NCBI RefSeq assembly: GCF_001580455.1
Contig: NZ_CP010951.1
Span: forward strand, 2,567,001-2,631,000
Length of the DNA stretch: 64,000 bases
Direction: 5' to 3'
Source: Ramlibacter tataouinensis
Lineage (GTDB): Bacteria > Pseudomonadota > Gammaproteobacteria > Burkholderiales > Burkholderiaceae_C
Made by a program: the position numbers and the translations under genes. Positions 45,293 through 55,400 of this stretch are shown piece after piece. The notes beneath the pieces were generated by a model that had not been told where the DNA came from, made no database searches, and saw only the letters and a program-made list of their open reading frames with translations. Each line of letters begins with the position of its first letter. The first letter of the stretch is position 1.

Positions 45293-48200
45293 ATGGCATT
45301 CACGATCACTGGTTCCCTGGCGGTTGACGAGACAGCGAGCACGCAGAACGCGGGCTCGAGTGGCGCGGACAAGACTGGCAACGATGTCTCGGGCGGGTTG
45401 ACCACGCTCCAGACCAAGGCGCTGCCGTTCCATTCGATCCTGGCAGCGGTGGTGCCCGGTGGCACCCCCACGGGCGTGGCGGTCAGCAACGCCGCAAGCG
45501 ACAGCTCGGACGGCTCTGCGTTGATCACCGGCCTTGCGAACGTGACGAACCTGGCCTTCACGAACTCCACAGGCGGAGCTCTGTCAGGGCAACTGGCCCT
45601 GTCTTCGGCCTCGCCGGATGTGCCGCTTTTGACTGCGGACGGCTTCCAGATCTATCTCTACAGCCATGCGGGCAACGACAACGTCGTGTTCGGCCGCAAG
45701 GCCAACGCCGATGGCAGTGCGAAGGTGGACGGCGCCGTCGTGTTCGCCGCCTACCTGCAACCGACGGACGCCAACGGCGCCGTGTTGTCTTCCGATGTGG
45801 GAGCGACTGGAGCCAAGGTGTGGCTGGTGCAGTACGAGGCGATCCAGCATCCGGTCACCACAAACCCGGACGATTCCCTGACCCTGCAGAACCTTCACGT
45901 GTCGGTGAACAGCTCCATCGACTTCAACCTGAACAATGCACCCTCGGGCCAGAACCTGTTCATGATGTTCGGCGACGGCACGCCCAGCCTCACTGAAACC
46001 GCCATCGTCGTCACCGGCAAGGATCCCATCACCAGCGGCGACACCGTCAACACCGGCCAAGGCGGCGGACCGACCACCCTGGGCACCAACAGTCAGCAGA
46101 TCGTCGAGGGCAAGGGCCTGTACTTCACCTTCGTAACGGGCGCCGATCCCAATTTCACGGTGCCCAACCTGACACAGGGTGAGGCGGGTCTGGAGGCCAA
46201 CATCAGCTTCACCAACCTGTTCAGCGCCACAGCGGCCGAATTCAAGGTGGTGCAGGTGGGCGGCGGCGATGACGCCACCGTGGAGCTGTTCGCCTCGACC
46301 ACGGTGAACCAGTCGGGGACGCAGTTCCTCGACAACCTACACAACAACACGGCGGTCGGGATCGACCAAGTCACCGTCGTCACGCCGGCCGTGAAGCAGG
46401 GCCCGAACACCTTTGCCAGCCAAACATTCGTGTTCAACAAGGTCGGCGGGCCCACCACAGTCACGACCAACACCGGCAATGTGATCACGGTGAGCTTTGG
46501 CGCCTCCACGGCGAAGATCCAGGGCGTCGAACAAGACTACGTGATCCAGTACCACACCGTTGGCGTTCACCACCGGGTGCTGATCGACAACCCCGTGACG
46601 GCTGACTCAGCCTATGACGCGCCCTTCGACATCGGCGGTTTCCGGCTGATCAGTGCTTCGTCCACCCCCAACCCGTTCTCGGCCCTTTCGTTCCAGGATG
46701 ACGGGCCCAGCGTGACGGCCACGGCCACCAACGAGGCGGCGGTGGTGCTGACCACGCAGGACGCCCAGACGATCGGCGCGCTCAGCGACAGCGACGTCAC
46801 CACCGCCAACTTCAGCGGCGTGTTCGGCAGCATCCCCGTCTACGGCGCCGACGGCGCCGGCACCACGACCCTGAGCTATGTGGTCAGCCTGTACGGGGCC
46901 AACGGCGGCCTGTCGGGCATGAGCAGCGACGGCGTGGCCATCCGGCTGTACACGGCCGCCGGCGGGGTGGTGGGCTCCACGGCCACCAGCGCCGCGAATG
47001 TCAGCGCCGCCAACACGATCTTCTCCATCACCGTGGGCGCTTCCACCGGCATCGTCACCCTGACGCAGTTCGCCGAGATCGACCACGCAGTGGAGCAGAC
47101 CACCGGCTCGCCCTTCGACGACCAGTTCGCCACCCTGGCCAACAACCTGGTCAAGCTCACCGGCACGGCGCTGACCACCGACGGCGATGGCGACACCGCC
47201 ACCCACAGCGTGGACGTCGACCTGGGCGGCAACGTGCGCTTTGCCGACGACGGCCCGAGCGTGACGGCCACGGCCACCAACGAGGCGGCGGTGGTGCTCA
47301 CCACACAGGACGCCCAGACGATCGGCGCGCTCAGCGACAGCGACGTCACCACCGCCAACTTCAGCGGTGTGTTCGGCGCCACCCCCGCCTACGGCGCCGA
47401 TGGCGCGGGCACCACGACCCTGAGCTATGTGGTGAGCCTGTACGGCGCCAACGGCAGTGCTTCGGGCATGGCCAGCAATGGCGTGGCGATCAACCTGTAC
47501 ACGGCAGCAGGCGGCGTGGTTGGCTCGACCGCGACGACAGCCGCCGGCGTGACCGTTGCCAACACGATCTTCTCCATCACCGTCGGCGCTTCCACCGGCA
47601 TCGTCACCCTGACGCAGTTCGCCGAGATCGACCACGCAGTGGAGCAGACCACCGGCTCGCCCTTCGACGACCAGTTCGCCACCCTGGCCAACAACCTGGT
47701 CAAGCTCACCGGCACGGCGCTGACCACCGACGGCGATGGCGACACCGCCACGCACAGCGTCGACGTCGACCTGGGCGGCAACGTGCGCTTTGCCGATGAC
47801 GGCCCGAGCGTGACGGCCACGGCCACCAACGAGGCGGCGGTGGTGCTCACCACGCAGGACGCCCAGACGATCGGCGCGCTCAGCGACAGCGACGTCACCA
47901 CCGCCAACTTCAGCGGCGTGTTCGGCAGCATCCCCGTCTACGGCGCCGATGGTGCCGGCACCACCAGCCTGAGTTATGTGGTCAGCCTGTACGGGGCCAA
48001 CGGCGATGCATCGGGCATGAGCAGCAATGGCGCAGGCATCAACCTGTACACGACGGCCAATGGCGTGGTCGGCTCGACTGCGCTCACGGCCAACGACGTC
48101 AGCGCCGCCAACACGATCTTCTCGATCACCGTAGGCGCTTCCACCGGCATCGTCACCCTGACGCAGTTCGCCGAGATCGACCACGCGGTGGAGCAGACCA

Positions 48201-51200
48201 CCGGCTCGCCCTTCGACGACCAGTTCGCCACCCTGGCCAACAACCTGGTCAAGCTCACCGGCACGGCACTGACCACCGACGGCGACGGCGACACCGCCAC
48301 GCACAGCGTGGACGTCGACCTGGGCGGCAACGTGCGCTTTGCCGACGACGGCCCGAGCGTGACGGCCACGGCCACCAACGAGGCGGCGGTGGTGCTGACC
48401 ACGCAGGACGCCCAGACGATCGGCGCGCTCAGCGACAGCGACGTCACCACCGCCAACTTCAGCGGCGTGTTCGGCAGCACCCCCGTCTACGGCGCCGACG
48501 GTGCCGGCACCACCAGCCTGAGTTATGTGGTCAGCCTGTATGGCGCCAATGGCGGCCTGTCGGGCATGAGCAGCGACGGCGTGGCCATCCGGCTGTACAC
48601 GGCCGTTGGCGGGGTGGTGGGCTCCACGGCCACCAGCGCCGCGAATGTCAGCGCCGCCAACACGATCTTCTCCATCACCGTGGGCGCTTCCACCGGCATC
48701 GTCACCCTGACGCAGTTCGCCGAGATCGACCACGCGGTGGAGCAGACCACCGGCTCGCCCTTCGACGACCAGTTCGCCACCCTGGCCAACAACCTGGTCA
48801 AGCTCACCGGCACGGCGCTGACCACCGACGGCGATGGCGACACCGCCACGCACAGCGTGGACGTCGACCTGGGCGGCAACGTGCGCTTTGCCGACGACGG
48901 CCCGAGCGTGACGGCCACGGCCACCAACGAGGCGGCGGTGGTGCTGACCACGCAGGACGCCCAGACGATCGGCGCGCTCAGCGACAGCGCCACCACCACC
49001 GCCAACTTCAGCGGCGTGTTCGGCAGCATCCCCGTCTACGGCGCCGATGGTGCCGGCACCACCACCCTGAGCTACGTGGTCAGCCTGTACGGGGCCAGCG
49101 GCGGTGCATCGGGCATGAGCAGCAACGGCGTCGGCATCAACCTGTACACGACGGCCAGCGGCGTGGTCGGCTCGACCGCCGCGGACGCGGCCAGCGTCAG
49201 CGCCGCCAACACGATCTTCTCGATCACGGTGGGCGCCTCCACCGGCATCGTCACCCTGACGCAGTTCGCCGAGATCGACCACGCGGTGGAGCAGACCACC
49301 GGCTCGCCCTTCGACGACCAGTTCGCCACCCTGGCCAACAACCTGGTCAAGCTCACCGGCACGGCGCTGACCACCGACGGCGACGGCGACACCGCCACGC
49401 ACAGCGTGGAAGTCGACCTGGGCGGCAACGTGCGCTTTGCCGACGACGGCCCGAGCGTGACGGCCACGGCCACCAACGAGGCGGCGGTGGTGCTGACCAC
49501 GCAGGACGCCCAGACGATCGGCGCGCTCAGCGACAGCGACGTCACCACCGCCAACTTCAGCGGCGTGTTCGGCAGCATCCCCGTCTACGGCGCCGACGGC
49601 GCCGGCACCACCACCCTGAGCTACGTGGTCAGCCTGTACGGGGCCAACGGCGGTGCATCGGGCATGAGCAGCAACGGCGTCGGCATCAACCTGTACACGA
49701 CGGCCAGCGGCGTGGTCGGCTCGACTGCGCTCACGGCCAACGACGTCAGCGCCGCCAACACGATCTTCTCCATCACCGTGGGCGCCTCCACCGGCATCGT
49801 CACCCTGACGCAGTTCGCCGAGATCGACCACGCGGTGGAGCAGACCACCGGCTCGCCCTTCGACGACCAGTTCGCCACCCTGGCCAACAACCTGGTCAAG
49901 CTCACCGGCACGGCGCTGACCACCGACGGCGACGGCGACACCGCCACGCACAGCGTGGACGTCGACCTGGGCGGCAACGTGCGCTTTGCCGACGACGGGC
50001 CGACGGCCACGGGCACCATCGCGGTCCAGTTGGACGACGACGCGCTCTCCGGCGGCAACGCGGGTGGCACCGGCGACGACGCCGATTCGACCAACGTCAG
50101 CGGCACGCTGGGCAATACCTTCGGCGCGGACGGTGCCGGCACGGTGGCCTACCTGACCACCGGCAATCCGGCGGGGTTCACCTATGAACTGGCCGGCACC
50201 AGCCTGCTGGTCAAGCAGGGCACGACCACGGTGCTGACGCTCACCATGGTGGCCGCCACCGGCGCCTACACGGTGACGCAGAACAACCCGATCGTGCACG
50301 CGGCAGGCAGCACCGAGAACAACCAGAGTTTCACAATCAACTACCGCGTCACCGACGGCGATGGCGATACGGCCGACAACTCGTTCACCATCAACGTCGA
50401 CGACGACACGCCGGTGATCACCGCTACGTCCAATCTGGTGTACGCCAACGCCGGCAACCCGCCCCCCAACGCGGACGCGGGCGGCACCGGCATCTTTGGC
50501 TACAACATCGGCGCGGACAAGCACCTCACGCCCTACAGCGCCAGCAGCACCGACTTCTCGTCCATGAGCTTCACGGGAACGGTGGGCGCTGCCGCCATCA
50601 CCAGCCCGGTGATCACCTGGGCGTCGGAGACCGATGCGCAGGCCGTGTTCAACATCAGCTTCACCTATTTGTCCAATCCGGTCCTGAACACCACGACCAA
50701 CGCCACCGGCACGCTGACCTTCGACAAGGTCAACGACACCTACACGGTGCGCCTGAGCGACGAGATCCAGAGCTTCAGCATCGTCCGGACCTCCACCGCC
50801 CAGGGCTTCACTGGCTACAACATCGACACCACGCCGCCGATCGACCAGACGCCGATCAACCAGCAGCCGCCGGTATCGGTGGCACGCCTGGTGTCGGACT
50901 TCCAGGTGCAGTTCTCGGGCGTCCAAAGCGTGGGCGGCAGCTCGCCGGTGGCGATCACCTCGGGCGGAAATCGGGCGTTTGCCGCCGGCGAGGTGCTGAC
51001 CGCCTCGAACTCCTGGGTCAGCGTTTCCGGCGCGGCCGTCGGTGTGGCGGGCGACACCATGCAGAGCGGAGAAGTGCTGGACGCGGACTTCTTCAAAGCC
51101 AACCCGTTCGGCAACACGGCCGCCGAGCCGGATGCCACGGCCAGCGGCATCTACCTGAAGTTCGACGGCATCGGCAACGAGGACCTGGTGGTGATCCTCA

Positions 51201-52051
51201 AGCTGGTCAATCTGGTGACGGGTGATGAAACGACGCGTGCCATCATCGTCGACAGCGAAGACGTCATCATCAAGACGGCCTCCACCCGCGCCAACAACTT
51301 CCATCCGATCGCCAACCCGGCGAGCTACGGCGTCACGCTGGACCAGAACGACGGGCTGGTGATCATCGAGAGGAACGACTTCAACTTCGGCACCGAAAAC
51401 TACCTGATCCGGGGCGTACAGGTCATGACTTCCACGGAAGGCCTGACCGGCAGCGGCTACAACCTGAATGGCGCCATCGGCGTCAACGGGGTGAGCACCG
51501 GCGCCACATTGAACTTTGGCAACGAGGTCAACGAAGGTTCGTCCAGCAACCCGAACGAGGCGGGCGAGGCAGGCACCTGGGACACCGACGTGGTGAAGAT
51601 CTCCGACATGGGCTTCGTGTCCTCCAGCACGCCGGATGCGACCCTGGTCTTCAACGTGGCGGTGACCGACAACGACGGCGACTCCACGGGCACCCAGACG
51701 CTGAATGTTCGCATCGAGGGCGACACGGTGTTCAGCGGTGGCAACGATACCGACACCGACGCACTGCTCGCGGCCGTGACGACCGTGGTCAACGGCTTCA
51801 ACGCCGGCACCTTCAGCCTGGACTTCACCGCCGCCGGCACGGCCACCAACTACGGCGAATCGCTGGCCGATGCGGGCACGCTGGCGGCCTACATCGCCGC
51901 CGCCGACGCTGCGCTCAACGGCACGGTGAAGTACTACTTCGGCGTGATCGGCGGCAACGGCTACCTGGCCGTGGACACCGACGGCATCGGCATCACTGCC
52001 ATCCTGGAGCTCACGGGAGTGACTGACCTGGCGTTTACCAACATCGTCTGA
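45293..52051 (+). CDS. Giant DUF5801/RTX-like repeat surface protein A (2252 aa)
   Basis: 2252 aa, acidic and rich in Thr, Ser, Ala, Gly and Asp. It has no Sec signal. Residues 1-468 form a unique N-terminal region homologous to the second adhesin (GRKANADGSAKVDGAVVFAAYL, FMMFGDGTPSLTET). Residues 469-1566 are six 183-aa repeats with DDGPSVTATATN starts and TDGDGDTATHSV ends, as in DUF5801 repeats of type I-secreted adhesins. A seventh, divergent unit and a C-terminal domain follow, ending in a hydrophobic tail (GVTDLAFTNIV). No classical GGxGxDxUx nonapeptides are obvious. I infer type I secretion and a surface adhesion or biofilm role; no secretion genes are in the window. ATG 45293 follows GAGGAAGAATC. 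Confidence 0.82.
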   Translation: MAFTITGSLAVDETASTQNAGSSGADKTGNDVSGGLTTLQTKALPFHSILAAVVPGGTPTGVAVSNAASDSSDGSALITGLANVTNLAFTNSTGGALSGQLALSSASPDVPLLTADGFQIYLYSHAGNDNVVFGRKANADGSAKVDGAVVFAAYLQPTDANGAVLSSDVGATGAKVWLVQYEAIQHPVTTNPDDSLTLQNLHVSVNSSIDFNLNNAPSGQNLFMMFGDGTPSLTETAIVVTGKDPITSGDTVNTGQGGGPTTLGTNSQQIVEGKGLYFTFVTGADPNFTVPNLTQGEAGLEANISFTNLFSATAAEFKVVQVGGGDDATVELFASTTVNQSGTQFLDNLHNNTAVGIDQVTVVTPAVKQGPNTFASQTFVFNKVGGPTTVTTNTGNVITVSFGASTAKIQGVEQDYVIQYHTVGVHHRVLIDNPVTADSAYDAPFDIGGFRLISASSTPNPFSALSFQDDGPSVTATATNEAAVVLTTQDAQTIGALSDSDVTTANFSGVFGSIPVYGADGAGTTTLSYVVSLYGANGGLSGMSSDGVAIRLYTAAGGVVGSTATSAANVSAANTIFSITVGASTGIVTLTQFAEIDHAVEQTTGSPFDDQFATLANNLVKLTGTALTTDGDGDTATHSVDVDLGGNVRFADDGPSVTATATNEAAVVLTTQDAQTIGALSDSDVTTANFSGVFGATPAYGADGAGTTTLSYVVSLYGANGSASGMASNGVAINLYTAAGGVVGSTATTAAGVTVANTIFSITVGASTGIVTLTQFAEIDHAVEQTTGSPFDDQFATLANNLVKLTGTALTTDGDGDTATHSVDVDLGGNVRFADDGPSVTATATNEAAVVLTTQDAQTIGALSDSDVTTANFSGVFGSIPVYGADGAGTTSLSYVVSLYGANGDASGMSSNGAGINLYTTANGVVGSTALTANDVSAANTIFSITVGASTGIVTLTQFAEIDHAVEQTTGSPFDDQFATLANNLVKLTGTALTTDGDGDTATHSVDVDLGGNVRFADDGPSVTATATNEAAVVLTTQDAQTIGALSDSDVTTANFSGVFGSTPVYGADGAGTTSLSYVVSLYGANGGLSGMSSDGVAIRLYTAVGGVVGSTATSAANVSAANTIFSITVGASTGIVTLTQFAEIDHAVEQTTGSPFDDQFATLANNLVKLTGTALTTDGDGDTATHSVDVDLGGNVRFADDGPSVTATATNEAAVVLTTQDAQTIGALSDSATTTANFSGVFGSIPVYGADGAGTTTLSYVVSLYGASGGASGMSSNGVGINLYTTASGVVGSTAADAASVSAANTIFSITVGASTGIVTLTQFAEIDHAVEQTTGSPFDDQFATLANNLVKLTGTALTTDGDGDTATHSVEVDLGGNVRFADDGPSVTATATNEAAVVLTTQDAQTIGALSDSDVTTANFSGVFGSIPVYGADGAGTTTLSYVVSLYGANGGASGMSSNGVGINLYTTASGVVGSTALTANDVSAANTIFSITVGASTGIVTLTQFAEIDHAVEQTTGSPFDDQFATLANNLVKLTGTALTTDGDGDTATHSVDVDLGGNVRFADDGPTATGTIAVQLDDDALSGGNAGGTGDDADSTNVSGTLGNTFGADGAGTVAYLTTGNPAGFTYELAGTSLLVKQGTTTVLTLTMVAATGAYTVTQNNPIVHAAGSTENNQSFTINYRVTDGDGDTADNSFTINVDDDTPVITATSNLVYANAGNPPPNADAGGTGIFGYNIGADKHLTPYSASSTDFSSMSFTGTVGAAAITSPVITWASETDAQAVFNISFTYLSNPVLNTTTNATGTLTFDKVNDTYTVRLSDEIQSFSIVRTSTAQGFTGYNIDTTPPIDQTPINQQPPVSVARLVSDFQVQFSGVQSVGGSSPVAITSGGNRAFAAGEVLTASNSWVSVSGAAVGVAGDTMQSGEVLDADFFKANPFGNTAAEPDATASGIYLKFDGIGNEDLVVILKLVNLVTGDETTRAIIVDSEDVIIKTASTRANNFHPIANPASYGVTLDQNDGLVIIERNDFNFGTENYLIRGVQVMTSTEGLTGSGYNLNGAIGVNGVSTGATLNFGNEVNEGSSSNPNEAGEAGTWDTDVVKISDMGFVSSSTPDATLVFNVAVTDNDGDSTGTQTLNVRIEGDTVFSGGNDTDTDALLAAVTTVVNGFNAGTFSLDFTAAGTATNYGESLADAGTLAAYIAAADAALNGTVKYYFGVIGGNGYLAVDTDGIGITAILELTGVTDLAFTNIV
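46697..49990 (+). repeat. Six tandem 549-bp repeats inside adhesin A
   Basis: Copies start at 46697, 47246, 47795, 48344, 48893 and 49442, each exactly 549 bases (183 codons). The DNA is nearly identical at the ends of each unit. Differences gather in the middle (codons about 45-85). Variants are shared between non-adjacent copies: copies 1 and 4 share one middle, copies 3 and 6 share the ALTANDVSAA form. A degenerate unit starts at 49991. Confidence 0.95.
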
Positions 52052-52186
52052 GCCTGGAGGCGCGGCCTGGCCTCCTGATCGAGGCCAGGCTGGCCCCAGG
52101 GGCGGCTTCTTCTCGTTGCGGGTTACGCGCCGAGGCGCTGGGTATGAACCGGCGCCCAGGCTGGCGCGGCAGTCTGTGTCGGGCAT

Positions 52187-52230
52187 TACACCATGCGGTG
52201 TATTGCCAATGCCGTGCTGGCCCCTATCGT
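52187..52230 (+). promoter_or_regulatory. Promoter with palindromic operator upstream of the 1305-aa adhesin
   Basis: TACACC-ATGC-GGTGTA (52187-52202) abuts TTGCCA (52203-52208), 16 bases from TATCGT (52225-52230). Boxes and spacings are identical to those at 44958-45001, so both adhesin genes are probably controlled by the same factor. Confidence 0.7.
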
Positions 52231-52269
52231 TCAGCGTGATGCCCAATAACCACGTCCAAGGAGCCGGTA

Positions 52270-52344
52270 ATGATCCCGATGGGTGATTTACAGCCGAGCC
52301 TGGCAGGCGCCGAACTCGGCTGCGGCGTGTCGCCGCCTTCATAG
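52270..52344 (+). CDS. 24-aa leader ORF upstream of the 1305-aa adhesin
   Basis: ATG 52270 follows an AAGGAG ribosome site and opens a 24-codon ORF ending GCGVSPPS, five bases before a GC-rich hairpin. Position, strong ribosome site and PPS end correspond to the 39-aa ORF at 45042, although the rest differs. The conserved arrangement suggests a translated leader; the peptide itself may not matter. Confidence 0.45.
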   Translation: MIPMGDLQPSLAGAELGCGVSPPS

Positions 52345-52349
52345 AAGCG

Positions 52350-52374
52350 GAGCCCTCCGGGGGCCTTGTTTCAT
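52350..52374 (+). terminator. GC-rich hairpin between leader ORF and adhesin B
   Basis: GAGCCC and GGGGGCC around TCC can form a short GC stem followed by TTGTTTC. It is weaker than the equivalent hairpin at 45166 but lies at the same place relative to the leader ORF stop. Confidence 0.45.
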
Positions 52375-52470
52375 CCCTGACGCGGGCTTCCCGCTCATTT
52401 TCCCCAAGCACATGGCCTTGCGGTCAGGCCCCTCTTTGGCCGCACGCATCACTGTTCGAGGACACGAATC

Positions 52471-55400
52471 ATGGCCATTCTTCTCGGCATCGACGAAACA
52501 AGTGGCGCGCAGGACACGACGCAAGGCGGCGCAACCAGCAACGACGTCACGACCAGCCTGCCGGTGCTGTTTTCGAATGCATTGGCATTCGAGACCCTCG
52601 CGGGGTCGGTGAACCCGGTGTCAGCCACCGCCTTGAGCGGGGCCACCACGCCAACTTCCACCGGCACCAATATCACCACCTTCAGCGGCGCCGTGACGGA
52701 CATCAAGTTCACCGATTCCAACGGAGCGCTGCTGGCAGGGCAGGACAGCGGCCTGACGACCACGGCCGGGGTCAAGCTCTATCTGTACACGTCCGCGAAC
52801 GACAACAACGTCCTGCTGGGCCGCGAAGCGAACGCCGATGGCACGGCGAATTCCAGCGGGGCCGTCGCCTTCGCGTTGTACCTGGACACGGGCACGGGGT
52901 CGATCAGCGACGCGGGCGCAACCGGGGCCAAGCTCTGGATGACGCAGTTCGAGGCCATTCACCACAACGACCCGACGCTGGCCAACGATTTCGTGACGCT
53001 GGCGCAGGACCTGTTCATATCGGTCAATACGCTGCAGAACTTCTCGTTGTCAGGCGCGCCTTCGGGCAGTAACTTGTTCCTGATGTTCGGCGACGGTTCG
53101 CCGAACCTGACCGACACCACCATCGTCGCCACCGGCAAGGCCCCGGCCAATCAGTCCGACGGAGCCAACATCAGCAGCGGCAGCACCGTATCCAGCAGCC
53201 AGGGCGGCACCGGCGACACGACGCTCGGCACCAGCAGCCAGATGATCAATCCGGGTGAAGGCATGTACTTCACCTTCGTGAAGGGTGCCAATCCCGATTT
53301 CACCATCCCCAACCTGTCGCAGACCGAGGCGAACCTGGAGTCAAACATCCAGTTCACGCAGGTGTTCTCCGCCACCAGCGCTTCATTCCTGATCGCCCAA
53401 CTGCAGCCGCCCAAGGGCGTCACCCTGACGCTCACCGCGATCGATGACCCGACCGTGTCCTCGGGCACCCAATTCGTCGACACGCTGCTCAATGCGGACA
53501 CGCAGGATCCGGCGAACTGGGAGAACATCACCACCGTCGTCATCCAGCGCACGGTGATCGTCAAGAAGGTGCCTACTGTCACCACGTTCACCTTCACAGA
53601 AGCCAACAACACGCCTCAAGGCGGCATCACCGTCGACTTCAGCGGCAAGACAGCGAAGATCACCGGGGTGGTGGCAGGCGACCGGGTGACCTATACGGCC
53701 GCCGGCGAACACAACCGGCTGCTGGTCGACAACACCGGCAACAGCGACGCCAATCTCAATTCGAAGTTCGACATCGGCGGCTTCCGGCTGGAAAGCGGTT
53801 CGCTCACCACCGTCAACCTGGGCAACGTCGCCTTCATCGATGACGCGCCCGCGGCGGCCGCCGCGCTGGGCGCCGGCTCGGTGATACACGACGAGACGGC
53901 GGGCTTGCAAAGCGCGGCCGGGGCCAACGACACCACCGCCGCGGGCGTGGTGGCGCTGTTCGCCGGCGTGACCAACACCAGCACGCAACTGGCCACGGCC
54001 GGCTACGCGCAGGGCAGCGTCTCGGTGATCGATTCGAGTAACAGCAGCTTCGGCGCCGACGGCCAGGCCGCATCGGGTGCCACGGTGTACTCGCTGGCGG
54101 TGTCGGCGGCCGGCGTGAACTCGGGCATCACCACGCTCGACGGCACCGCCATCCTGCTGTTCAAGGAAGGCGACCTGGTGGTCGGGCGCATCGGCAGCAG
54201 CTCGGGCGCGGCGGCGTTCGCGGTGGCCATCAACGCCAGCACCGGCGTGCTGAGCATTGCGCAGTACAGCGCGGTCAAGCACGCCACGACCACCGACCCG
54301 AACGATTCCACCAGCATCACCAATACTGCGCTGCAGGCCGTGGCCACCGTCAAGGACGGCGATGCCGACACGAACTCGGCCTCGGTCAATATCGGCAACC
54401 AGGTCCGAATCCTGGACGATGGTCCGACAGCCGCCGCGGCGCTGAGTACCGGCACGGTGACGCATGACGAGACGGCCGGCGTGCAAAGCGCCGCCGGCGC
54501 CAACGACACCACGGCAGCAGCCACGGTCGCCCTGTTCAGCGGCGTGACCAACACCAGCACGCAACTGGCCACGGCCGGCTACGCCGCGGGCAGCGCCGCA
54601 GTGGTCGACCCGGCCGGCAGCAGCTTCGGCGTCGACGGCCAGGCCGCCTCGGGCGCGACCACCTTCTCGCTGGCGGTGTCCACCGCGGGCGTGAGCTCGG
54701 GCCTGACCACGAATGCGGGCACATCCATCCTGCTGTTCAAGGAAGGCGACCTGGTGATCGGGCGCATCGGCAGCAGCTCCGGCGCGGCGGCGTTCGCGGT
54801 GGCGATCAACGCTTCCACGGGTGTGTTGAGCATGGCGCAGTACAGCGCCGTGAAGCACGCCAACACCAGTGACCCGAACGACCAGGTATCGGTCGATAAC
54901 TCGGCCCTGCTGGCCGTGGTGAACGTCAAGGACGGCGACGGCGACACCAACAGTGCCTCGGTCGCGATCGGCAACCAGGTCAGGATCCTCGACGACGGGC
55001 CGGCGCTGGCCTTCGGCAACCTGATCGGCACCGGCACGATCACTCCACAGTTGGGCGCATGGAGCATGGCGCCTGGCGTGGACCAGCTCGGAGCCAACGG
55101 GTTGGACATTGCCATGACCGGCTTCCAGCTGGTCAAGCCGGACAATACCACCGTCAATGGCGTCACCTTCAGCTTCGAAGAGACCGCGCCATCACCGGAT
55201 GCCAGCGGCAACTACCACTTCAGCGGCTCGATCACCGCCGACCTGGACAACAATCCGTCTACGCCGGACATCACCGAGCACTTCACAATGACGGCGTTCA
55301 CCAACGGCACCTACAACATCGACCTGGTGGAAGGCTTCCAGTCCTCGGTCACCTTCTCCACCGCCAGTGGCCAGTTGAAGGCGGGCAGTCCGGATCCGGT

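Noticed and set aside
46697..49990. CRISPR-like periodic repeats
   Set aside because: Units are 549 bases, continuous and coding, with no spacers and no cas genes.
46607..52411. A 1934-aa minus-strand frame and repeated 168-aa frames opposite adhesin A
   Set aside because: They repeat every 549 bases because the sense gene does. Composition is not protein-like and no start signal is present.
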